NCBI GenBank assembly: GCA_016098155.1
Contig: JAAAJB010000123.1
Coordinates: 1-56,777 of the forward strand
DNA length: 56,777 nucleotides
DNA from: Actinomortierella ambigua
Taxonomy: Eukaryota > Mortierellomycota > Mortierellomycetes > Mortierellales > Mortierellaceae
Direction of reading: 5' to 3'
In this document: piece by piece, positions 1 to 8,778 of the stretch
Layout: each line of letters begins with the position of its first letter
Numbering within the stretch: the stretch's first letter is position 1
Program-made: the position numbers and the translations under genes
Notes under the pieces: model-generated
The model's input: only the letters and a program-made list of their open reading frames with translations
What the model was told of the DNA's origin: nothing
The model's database searches: none

Positions 1-169
1 TCACCGGTAGCCACGGCCACGCCTATGACCACGACTCTGAGCACGGCTGCCACGCACAGCCTGTCCCGCGGCTCTTCTCAGCCATGTTCTTCAGCGAGTT
101 CATCATCACCAGTAGCCACGGCCACGCCTATGACCACGACTCTGAGCACGGCTGCCACGCCCAGCCTGT
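1..169 (+). repeat. 105-bp in-frame tandem duplication in the FG region
   Basis: Bases 1-64 recur at 106-169 with very few differences, giving a period of 105 bases (35 codons). Both copies encode the SPVATATPMTTTLSTAAT stretch, so the reading frame is preserved. This is a recent in-frame expansion of the disordered part of the nucleoporin. The first copy may extend left of the window. Confidence 0.85.
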
Positions 170-603
170 TTGGCGGCTTTGGTGCTGCCACAAACGCCTC
201 TATGATGGACTGGATGCCTGAGTCACCAGCCGTTCCGACCCTCGCCCTCGCATCACAACTGTCTTCAAAAGCAGCATCCTCCGCTCCTGTCCATTTTGGT
301 GGCTTTGGTGCTGCACCCACGACTTTGGCTGCAACAATGATAGCCACTCCAACAACCACCTCTGCTCCTCCTTTCTTTGGCGGCTTTGGTGCTGGCACAA
401 ATCCTTGGGCCATGGATTGGACGCCCGCGGCACCAGCCGCTCCCACCCTGGCCCTGACGTGGGCACCGCCCTCAACACCCGCTGGCTCGACCACCTCCCC
501 ATCTTCGGCGACCACCTCTGCTCCCGCAGTGACGCCACTCTTTGCCGGTCGACCGCCACCACCAGGTCGGATGATTGCTAACGTGAGAAAAAAGAAGAAG
601 TAA
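1..603 (+). CDS. FG nucleoporin, C-terminal part (Nup153/Nup1-like)
   Basis: The reading frame is open from the first base, so the gene starts upstream of the window; 200 codons are present. The protein is rich in Ser, Thr, Ala and Pro and carries four spaced phenylalanine-glycine patches, three of them FGGFGA. It ends in a short basic tail, GRMIANVRKKKK. FG patches in disordered sequence are the hallmark of nuclear pore proteins that bind transport receptors. A basic C-terminal tail of the GRxIxxVRxKK kind is, as far as I recall, typical of Nup153/Nup1 nucleoporins on the nuclear basket; that subfamily call is an inference from the tail only. The stop codon lies inside a strong inverted repeat. 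Another low-complexity FG protein cannot be excluded because the folded N-terminal part is not in view. Confidence 0.6.
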   Translation, partial: SPVATATPMTTTLSTAATHSLSRGSSQPCSSASSSSPVATATPMTTTLSTAATPSLFGGFGAATNASMMDWMPESPAVPTLALASQLSSKAASSAPVHFGGFGAAPTTLAATMIATPTTTSAPPFFGGFGAGTNPWAMDWTPAAPAAPTLALTWAPPSTPAGSTTSPSSATTSAPAVTPLFAGRPPPPGRMIANVRKKKK

Positions 604-653
604 ATCAGCACACGGTGTGGGTGTGTGTGCTGATCTACTTCTTCTTTTTTCTC
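585..653. repeat. Inverted repeat (29-bp arms) spanning the nucleoporin stop codon
   Basis: Arms 585-613 and 625-653 are reverse complements with one mismatch (A603/C635) around an 11-base loop. The left arm contains the last codons (RKKKK) and the TAA stop. Read on the opposite strand, the right arm also gives RKKKK followed by a TAG stop, so it is a tail-to-tail copy of the gene's own 3' end. In RNA it would form a long stem right at the stop codon. Confidence 0.9.
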
Positions 654-1669
654 CCACCCCACTCACCCCCACCATTCATTGCACCACCCCCCTCATGTAA
701 AAAAAAATACAAAATAAAAAACCCCACCCTTGCAACACTTACACATATTGGCTATCATATTATCAGATGGAGTAAACAGCGTAACGCAGACTACGGTTAG
801 AAGCGGAGAAAAAACATCAAGAGTATTTGGGTCACACGAAGCAGATCGTGGGTCGAATGTGGTTTGTTTTAGAAGTGGGTTGACGAAAACGTGCTATTTC
901 CCTCTCATTGTTGTCATTGCCCACTCCTCAGGCGCAATAAAGTCTTGCTCCGCCTCAAGTACCCACGCGATCTAGTGCCAAACGTGGCCAGCAGGCATGT
1001 TGGGGATGCGGGCGGGCTCTTTGAGTTGTGGACCAATGCCAAACTCCAAAAGACAAGGATAGTCTGTTGCTTGTTCTACCCTCCGACGACTAACTAATTT
1101 CTCTTTACCCTTTCCAGCAGGGTGAATAGCGGCCACGCTCGGCTTTGCCGCGCGGGGGCTAGTCGCTGCACGAGCTTCTCGCACTGGGAGGTGGGAGGGG
1201 GGAAAGGGTGATATCGCCTTGGTGACGGTGCGTTTCGCTTGGTGTGGGCCATGTTGTTTTGGTGTGAACAATGTTGAGGAGGACTCAAGTCAAAGAAGTG
1301 AACGATGTAGCATATGACGCGAGAAAAAAAAAAAAAAAAAAAAGCAATGCTGCTGAAATCATACCACAGGCACCGTTGACAGGGTTTCTCAATATCAAAC
1401 ATGTTTGCAAACGTTTGACAAACTATCCCATGTAGTTGACACAGCTGGATGCCTTTTTTAATTTACTCGACACTGTCACTAACCACATGCAACAGCCGAC
1501 CTAATGTTGAAGAGAACGGAGAAAAAACGTGCACAATGGGAGATATTTAAATTTCGTCAAACGTTTGATGAGGATCCCTGACCGTTGACTCCCATTGCTC
1601 GTTCTGGGAGAAACGCCTTTTTCTTTGTTTATTGTTTCCTTTTGACTCTTGCTGACCCCACCCAAAATC

Positions 1670-1861
1670 ATGTTCTATCTACTACTTGTCACTCTCCACT
1701 TCCTCTCCAGTCTCGCCTTCCATTCCCATGTCAAGAGCGTAGCCTTGAAAGACCTTATAGCTACCGGACATCCATGCAAGTACAACCTCGTGACAACGCA
1801 GGCGACTTTGAAACGTGGTGAAAAACCGATTCGCCCTGCTCTTATTCCTCATGTGTACTGA
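1670..1861 (+). CDS. Possible small secreted peptide
   Basis: This is a 63-residue frame starting MFYLLLVTLHFLSSLAF, which reads as a signal peptide, followed by a short basic mature part with one cysteine. An AT-rich TATTTAAAT stretch lies about 125 bases upstream (around 1542-1551). No family is recognised, there are no introns and there is no homology that I can see. A chance frame of this size is common in intergenic DNA, so this is only a candidate. Confidence 0.2.
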   Translation: MFYLLLVTLHFLSSLAFHSHVKSVALKDLIATGHPCKYNLVTTQATLKRGEKPIRPALIPHVY

Positions 1862-1927
1862 TGACCTGCGAGAGTTGTGTGTAGACGAACAGAGGATGCT
1901 ATGATGATATGCCACCACAAAAAAAAA

Positions 1928-1966
1928 GAGAAAGAGAAAGAGAAAGAGAAAGAGAAAGAGAAAGAA
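1928..1966. repeat. GAAAGA microsatellite
   Basis: About six perfect hexamer units of GAAAGA lie directly after an A run. The purine tract continues into GGAAGAACGG repeats up to about 1995. It is a simple sequence repeat with no coding role. Confidence 0.9.
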
Positions 1967-4294
1967 CGGCGGAAGAACGGTGGAAGAACGGTGGGAGAGT
2001 GAGCACACTGGGTGAACGATGGCGTCCAACTATTCGAGACATCGTGAAAAAACTGGCTATATCTTGCGTTCAACTGCCGGCGAGCACTGGACTGCCTTGC
2101 AAACGATGGCGCGCTGGTCTGTGAAGATGCATAGAGAACTTTCAAAGTTCCCCATAACTCTGTAGCTTTGTATCGATCTACGCGTAATCGCTGGCAATGA
2201 CTACAAAAGAAGGGTAGTAGCTGAGAGCAATAGGTCGGGAGAAAGAGAGAGAGAGAGAGAGACGTCGCATCATTGTCGCAACCGACCAAGAGGTCATCAC
2301 AGGGCGAAAAGTTGGCTTGCACAGCACTTTATGTTTGAAAATGTGTAGTCGCGACTTTTCCAACGTTGTCGAAGAGGCGCTGTCACCTTGGGCGTTGAAG
2401 AATGAACTCGTCTCATTGAAAGGAATGTCGCCTACAGGTTTGTGACACTCTTTTCAAGACTCTGTAAACATATGGCAGTGAAAGTTGAAGAGTAGATGAA
2501 ACCCGCCATCATCGTCGATGGTTACAGTTGAATGCTATCGGCTGGCCTGGACGTAAGCTATCATGCAGCTGCTGCTGTCCTTATCCTCACCAGTGGCAGG
2601 ATCACTTCTGGAGTCGTCCTCGCTATCCTCAGCATCGTGGACGGTACTCAGGTGCGAGAGTGCATGTCCCAGCCTGATGGCCAATCATTAGAGTATCTAA
2701 CGCCGTCGTCGCCCTCGTTGTCGATGGTGTTGTCCTCGGCATTGGTGACGGAAAGAGCACTAGCGAGTGATGTCGAGGCTGAAAAACGGCAGACACGTTC
2801 CTAGCATTTGGTGGATAAGCTGCCTCTGACACTCTCGCTCTCCCGACTTCCATCTATCTCGGCATGCTTTGGCATATCGAGAATGCTTCCCTCAGGGACA
2901 TTGCATGAGTCGGATATCAATGTAGCGACAAATGAAATGGTATTGTGACATTCTTCTTCCCTGCCCATTAGCAGGCCTAAAAAATGTAAGGAACGCCACC
3001 AAAAAAATCACCGGGCTGTTCTTGCATCATTGATTCCTCGGGATCAGTTTGCTGATTGCAATCACCTCCCTCGGCCTCCCTCTCGTCCACCTGGCGCTGG
3101 CTGGCCTCCCTCTTGGTCCCACAATAAGCTCTCTGTTGTGGCGCGTCTGGAGAAGGTAGCAGCATTTCTTTAGCTTATCTGTAGACCAAGAAAGATGAAT
3201 GAGCATCCTTCCTTCTCCTCCACCTGTAGTACTCACGTTCTCTACTTGACAAGAGTGAAGGTGGAGTGATTTAATCTCCCAAGAAAAAAACTTTGACCCG
3301 GGTCCACCCCTCCTCGACTGATGGGTGAACATGGAGAAGGTGGGAGAGAACATAGAGAAAATAGGATGGTGAGGTAGAAAGCAGAGAGGTTAGGCCAATC
3401 CTCCTAGGCTTTGGGTGTTGTCCTCTGTATCATTTTGCGCGGCAGATAAACATGGCCAGTCGCCGACGACCGACGCGACATTAAATATTCTCGCATGAGA
3501 GAACAAACTTTTTTGTTTGGTTAGGCAGGGTCACAGCAGAGCAAGGAAGGGTCTACCTGCACTCCTGTGCAACGATACTGCAGTGTGCTGCCTTTCATTC
3601 ATTCTCACGCTGCTGCTGGCCATCCTGCTCATTCCCCTGCAACACTCCTTCGGTTAGTTGGGTCAAGTAGAAAATGAGGGAGTGCAGCAGGCGGAGGCGA
3701 GGGAGGGATGCACATTCATCTTTCTCGGCCTATTGACATTTAGAGAGACGCCGCGAGCTTCACCGCACGCGTCTCGGCAAGGAGCATGCTCTGGAGCCCA
3801 GAGGCAGGACAGCTAGCGATAGACAGACGAGTGGGAGGCTGAGAGAGATTTTTGCTGATACATTGAGTCTCTCCACATGGAAGCAGTCGCAGCAGCAGCC
3901 GTGCAAGTGATGTCCCTCTGTTCTTTTTTCCCTCCAGTTTTTCTTTTCCCTCCAAGTTTTCTTTTTTCCCTCCACCTTTTCTCTGTCTCCACACTCTTTT
4001 TATTTCTTGACACACATCCCCCCATTCACACTCCACCTTCCCCACCATTAACATCCATACACCCACAAAATGTGCCCAACGCGTTTCAAGAGTCACTGCG
4101 ATAACGCTCCCAAGCGCGAGCCATCTTACTGCGACAAAGTTCACAAGCACGAGCTAAAGGTATGGGAGAGAAGCAGGACGACTTGGTAACATAGAATGGA
4201 CAAGAGCCCAAGCGCCTGTTAATACTTCCCCTCCCCCCATTGCCCTCCATGACTCCATAATGCCTTTACTAGCTTGCCCATCGGCACGCTTGAA

Positions 4295-4484
4295 TGCTGT
4301 TGTTGGTGCCTTCTTGAGGGGTGGCAGCCTCGATGCCGAGCATATTGTTGGCAATGGCTAATCCACGCTTGAGGAAATCAATGATAAGCAGCTTATCATT
4401 GATTCATCAGGTGCGGATTAGCCATTTCGAAAAGTCTGCTCGGCGTCGGGGCTGCCACCCCTCAAGAAGGCACCAACAACAGCA
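4295..4484. repeat. 190-bp palindrome (fold-back), arms of about 95 bp
   Basis: The left arm ends at 4389 and the right arm starts at 4391, so the two arms meet with a single-base spacer. The first 35 bases of the outer ends and the last 10 of the inner ends are essentially identical, with more differences between them; overall identity is about 80%. Read on the minus strand, the left arm encodes a GLAIANNMLGIEAATPQEGT stretch. Read on the plus strand, the right arm encodes a matching GLAISKSLLGVGAATPQEGT stretch that runs into the cysteine-rich frame. These are two diverged copies of one coding segment placed head to head. Confidence 0.85.
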
Positions 4485-4760
4485 CAACCAGCCAGGAAGA
4501 CGGCGCCGAGAATCATGATGCAGTGGCCTCGAAACCTACGACTAGCAAGGAGAAGATCTACCCAGACATCGACGTGGACAAGGAGCTGAACGCTGGTCAT
4601 TCAGCTATGCCTGTCGGTACATGCAAAGTAGGTAGCCTGTGCGGCATCAGTGGTTTCCACCCATGCTTTTTGCATCGCCATTGTCGGCCACTACAACATC
4701 AACACCTGTGACATCAGCGGTTACCACCCTTGCTTTTGCGTCGCCGTTGTCGGCCGCTAG
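4405..4760 (+). pseudogene. Cysteine-rich repeat protein, copy A, apparently frameshifted
   Basis: A plus-strand frame runs from a possible CAG acceptor at about 4404 through the right arm of the palindrome, a Ser/Thr/Asp-rich linker and into the motif CGISGFHPC. At 4667-4671 there is a run of five T where the next repeat has four (4734-4737). After that point the continuation is found one frame over, with a second motif CDISGYHPCFC and a TAG stop at 4758-4760. The motif therefore occurs twice in tandem, about 66 bases apart, as if the copy were broken by one extra T. An unrecognised short intron could also explain it. The family is not recognised. The spaced cysteines suggest a small disulfide-bonded or metal-binding protein, but no signal peptide is visible. 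Confidence 0.4.
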
Positions 4761-4860
4761 CACAAGCAAGTGTGAGAATCGTTGATGTCACAGGCGTTGG
4801 TGTAGTTGTGGCCGACAGTGGTGATGCAAAGGCATGGGTGGGCACCGCTGATGCCGCAGG
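4640..4860. repeat. Inverted repeat made by the two cysteine-rich copies
   Basis: Plus-strand sequence at about 4640-4706 (motif CGISGFHPC and following) is the reverse complement, with scattered mismatches, of about 4794-4860, which encodes the same motif on the minus strand. The second tandem copy at 4712-4760 is related to both. The arrangement is tail to tail. Confidence 0.75.
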
Positions 4861-5036
4861 GTTGGAGGGTGTCTGATGCTGCTCCACAAGACGACTCTGT
4901 AGATTGTTACTTAGATGAGGAACACGACGACGTGGTTACTCTGTGCCCTTCCTTTTGGCAGGGCACCCGCATCGGGCACAGACTCCAAAGCCGGGATATT
5001 GATCGGATTGTCGATAGGGATGAAGTCTCTTTCCAT
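4757..5036 (-). CDS. Small cysteine-rich protein, copy B (two exons, tentative)
   Basis: The proposed exons on the minus strand are 5036-4940 and 4896-4757, joined across a 43-base GTAACC...CTACAG intron in matching phase, giving about 78 residues. The N-terminal part is acidic and proline-rich (MERDFIPIDNP...). The second exon reads SSCGAASDTLQPCGISG, then AHPCLC, and finishes with CDINDSHTCLC and a stop. Cysteines are paired as HPCxC and HTCxC, and the motif CGISGxHPC is shared with copy A on the other strand, which supports the frame and splice choice. No signal peptide is seen, so an upstream exon is possible. Its stop overlaps the stop of copy A within CTAG at 4757-4760. The family is unknown to me. 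The intron is shorter than most in the window. Confidence 0.45.
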
Positions 5037-5329
5037 AACACAACGATTTCTCGCAAAGGGACTAGATGTTTGTAAACATCTGGCGAAAAACGAACCCGAT
5101 ATGGCAGTAGTCCACCCATATAACAATCGGTATTTTGCTGAGAACAATCCTCCTATTGCAGAATAAAAGCAAGCAAGCACCTCACATCCAAGCATCCAGT
5201 AGAGTGCATAGGATATTTTTTTTTATTTTTTCCGTTCATAAATACTATGCATAAAGGATATCGACAATATTGAATACTTTTATGCAGGTCCTCCTCTTCT
5301 GGCAGGCACCGAAAGGCGGAGGAAGGGGT

Positions 5330-8300
5330 CTACGCTATCGGCTTTCTCTTTGGTGCTTTCTTGGGAAGCGACTTTGCAAACATGTTGATGGATCCGGCGC
5401 CTTCTATGCGTTGCTTTATCGATAGCAGAGCCTCAGCTTCTCTCTCCACTAAAGGCCTGTCGCTGTCGCGTGAGAAGGAGTTCAAAACAGCGTGAACAAT
5501 GTTCTTCTTGAACAAGTACAACACAGCGTTGGCATTGCTGGCTGCCTTATTTGCACCTCGACGCCAGGCTGTACCATACCACTTGTTGAGCTGCAAGAGC
5601 GAGGGATAGCCATTGACGCCGTAGAACCATTCTTTCCAGAGTTCTTCGACCGAGGAATCGCGAGGCAGCATGGAATACACAGGCATCACTACAGGCTTGA
5701 CTGGAGGCACCACTGTGGCAGAGATCATGGATTGGAGCATCTCCATGTTCTCCATGATCGACGGAGCAGGACTGGGCAAATGAGAAGGGGATCTCCTCAG
5801 TCCTCCTGATATCATCCTTTCTGCCGAAGCAGACTCGTCGCTCAAGGGCAAAGTTGCGGTGGCGGCGGCCTCACTTTGGAGAGACGACGGTAGTGCTTCT
5901 GCTCTTGGTACTAACGGCGGCGCAGAGGATGAAGAGGACGACGACGCTTGGGGAGCCTCCAGATCGAGGTCCATGGGGTCATTCATATCAAGGAGGCCTG
6001 CGTCTAGATCCTGTTCCATTGCGTCCTGGGCTGGCGCAGTCCGCCGTTGCTGATCCAGGAAAATCGACATCTCTTCCATGACAATCTTGGCCACTTTGGT
6101 CGCCACACGTTCGATCATTTGTTGGATAGCGGCCTGCTCATTCCTGAGATTTGGAACCTGATGTCGAATGTTGTTCAGGCTCGCGTTGACGTGCCTGCTG
6201 GTGGTCGTGTCCAACGCCTGTACTGCGCGATCAGCCATGTCGTGGGTGGACCTAGTGTTGCCCAGCTCGTGTTCAACGACGCGGGTAAGATCAGTTACGC
6301 GAGACTCCACCGGTCGAAGATGGGTATGAATGCCAGGAGCATTGGCAACGAGACTATCCGAGAGCGGTGACCTGTTTGCCGAAAGCATCTGGGCGTGGAG
6401 GCTGGCTCGAAAGTCGATGAAAAGCTGAGTTTTGAAAGCAGGATGGTCGAAAACATGGTGTTGTTGATATCGGCATTGCTCATCTTGATTTCCAAGGTCC
6501 ATGAGGACTGCAGCATCCTGTAGCACGACCTTCCGTAAGTGCGCCAGTAGAATGAGGTGCCGTCGTTTGGCAATGATGTTATCTTCATCATTGTCGTCAT
6601 CGTCGTCGTCATCGTTGTCGCCGTTGTCATCTCCACCGTCATCTCTAGACACGTTGGCCTCCGCTTGTGGAGGAGGGGTCTTGCGGGCATGAAAAACATT
6701 CCGATCAAGCATGATGTTCTCGATCCACATCGCCCAATCACCGTCGCCGGGAAACTGATCCTCAATAAAAGGAAATATGAGGCGCTGCAGTTCGACAGGA
6801 GGGATCAAGGTGTTCCGAAGGAGCCACAATCGTTCGTTTTGAGGATTGAAGCCCGCCAAGAAAAGAGCGCCACTAGCATCGATTCTGGAGAGGTAATGAG
6901 TGGAAGGCCGGTCAAGGGCCCAATTGCCATGTTGCGCAATAGCCTCTCGAGAGACGCCACATGCCTGAGCGTACTGAGAACCGTGGACACGCCTACGATT
7001 AGTAATTTTTTTCGTATCCTTGACATTGGCTTGGTCCATGATCGCCTTATGCGCCAGATATTGGGTGGAATTGGAGATCTCCACCATCCTGTCATTTCCT
7101 GGCACCAGATGGAAGCCCATCCAAGAATTGTCAAGCAACGCAGCTTGTGCTGCGGGTGACTATGACAAAGAGCCAGAAGCAATCTGTTAATTGATGATTG
7201 TCACACAACAACAACAATAACAACAACAACAACAACAACGGAGGAGAACAGACATCAGTGACAAAAGATAGGGCCTACCATCCAATACTCGAGAAGGTAA
7301 AGTGCCAACGCTCCGACAGGACATATCTGTACGTCTTTGTTTCTCACGACCACTCCGTAGTTCTGTCGACCACTTTTGGTCGTTTTTCCCTGCAGCATCA
7401 GGAGAACAATACCAAGTGTGAAGTGGCCTGTGCCACCAGGATCAGACACCTCGTGGGAGAACAGATCAGGAAGCCTCGCCTTTCGTGTGACTTCACCGCG
7501 ACACCCCATAAAGTGGAGCCAGCAAATATCGAGCCGATCGCGTAGCGAGTTCCGTTTGCGCTGACCCTTCAAGCCAACAACCACAAAGCTCCGAAGCCAT
7601 GCAGTCCGCATGAGCTGGCGAAGCGAAGCCGTTGTGTTGCCTTCTACCACGACGCTACTGCCAATGTCCTTCGGTTCCTTTGCACGAGCGAGACGACTCT
7701 CGTGGATGGCCTTGATGACAGCCAGATATTTTCGTGGGTTGGGATGAGCCTGTGCTGTCATCATTGGAAAAGCCGGGTCGGCGCACTGTTGGTTGAATAG
7801 GTTGACAAGGCACTTGATGTGCATGTCGACTGTCTCTGCAGATGGAGGGACTAGTGCGAGCGAATTGTGCTTGCCCTTGCCGCTCTCCGCGCGGACACGC
7901 AAAGGCTCAATGCCTCTCTCAGGGTCTGGATGCTCCGCGATGTTTTCCTCCATGTATCTCAAAGCCTTTTCCTGGATGACACAGGTGTCTGGATAGTTGC
8001 GACGATTGCACCATGCCTACATTAGACGATAAACGGAACTATGAAGAGTTGAGAGTTGTGGACATTGGAAACGTTTGCAAGCATTGCAAGGATGATGCAA
8101 CAATAGTCTTACCACCCAATGACGCTCATAGCGAAGATACTGGGTAACGGTGGCTGGTGCTAGCATGCTTTTGTGTACATTATCGATCCTGTGCAAGGTC
8201 GCTGCTTCAGCCATCTTGTTCAAAACGTCGGCATCTCGCTGAGCTTCCTTTTGAGCAATGAATTCAGCCAGTCGAGGAAGCTGTGGACTTTCCGAATGCG

Positions 8301-8596
8301 AAGATTCAGAAGCTCGCGGCTCGCGCATGACCTTCTTCTGTGCCCTGGCCTCTTGTAACGCTGAAAGTCTAGTTGTCACTGATAGCCTGGAAGCATCAAT
8401 ATCAGTCCCGATCTTTGCCACGCTCTAGTTTGTTCGTGTCGCGCAAAAAAAACATACACGCACACACATAAACACGCACCGAGGGCTTCCAGCGACGGAT
8501 TCCTCGGCCGTAGATGCCTGATGACGCCTTGAGCGTGTTGCCGGCATTTAAGGGAGCTGGCAAGAGGAATGACGAATTGTCTCGAAGAATGTACAT
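5330..8596 (-). CDS. Crypton-like tyrosine recombinase / Ndc10-domain protein with GCR1_C domain
   Basis: The proposed exons are 8596-8480, 8424-8113, 8016-7279 and 7159-5330, all joining in phase 0, for 998 residues. Residues about 100-480 form an Ndc10/Crypton-type tyrosine recombinase fold. A core-binding segment begins LAPATVTQYLRYERHW; the first catalytic Arg is about R316 in MGCRGE, a candidate Lys is in QGKTTK (about 354), box II reads RVHGSQYAQ (His about 448), GNW is at about 469, and the Tyr is about Y478 in THYL. The box-II arginine position holds Gln (about 451). An Asp run follows (about 562-583), then coiled-coil-like sequence. Residues about 886-950 match the GCR1_C DNA-binding domain (SVEELWKEW...NKWYGTAWRRG). 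Proteins of this kind are encoded by Crypton DNA transposons and by related host genes such as CBF3/Ndc10. No element ends were found. The last intron contains an AAC microsatellite. Confidence 0.75.
7202..7240. repeat. AAC microsatellite inside a recombinase intron
   Basis: A run of CAACAA triplets lies within the third intron (7278-7160) of the Crypton-like gene. Read in the gene's direction it is a GTT run between the donor and the TAG acceptor. It has no coding role in this model. Confidence 0.85.
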
Positions 8597-8778
8597 GTCA
8601 GTTTGGTCAAAAAGCTACAATGTGACCATGGAATCAGTCAAAATCGCATGAGTTATTAAGACCCCCAATGTAAATTAACGCGGCCGGCCGCGGTGCCCGC
8701 GTTGCCCCGAGGTTAAGGCGCGACAAGGACTTGCGAGACGTAAGGAGTGAATGGGTGAGGCAATTTTTTTTTGTTTTA

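Larger units (their letters stand above)
654..4294. other. Intergenic stretch, no well-supported gene
   Basis: No reading frame here shows recognisable protein families. It holds an A run at about 1324-1342, a GAAAGA microsatellite, a GA run at about 2241-2262 and pyrimidine-rich tracts. A short ATG-led frame at 4070-4159, with six His/Cys-rich codons and a possible GTATGG donor, may be an exon of the cysteine-rich gene nearby, but its phase does not fit the downstream frame. One weak candidate for a small secreted peptide (1670-1861) is listed separately. Confidence 0.5.

Noticed and set aside
6557..7159. Plus-strand frame with a hydrophobic Val/Ile run that looks like membrane helices
   Set aside because: It is the complement of the Asp run in the Crypton-like gene; the minus strand has the domains and the splice sites.
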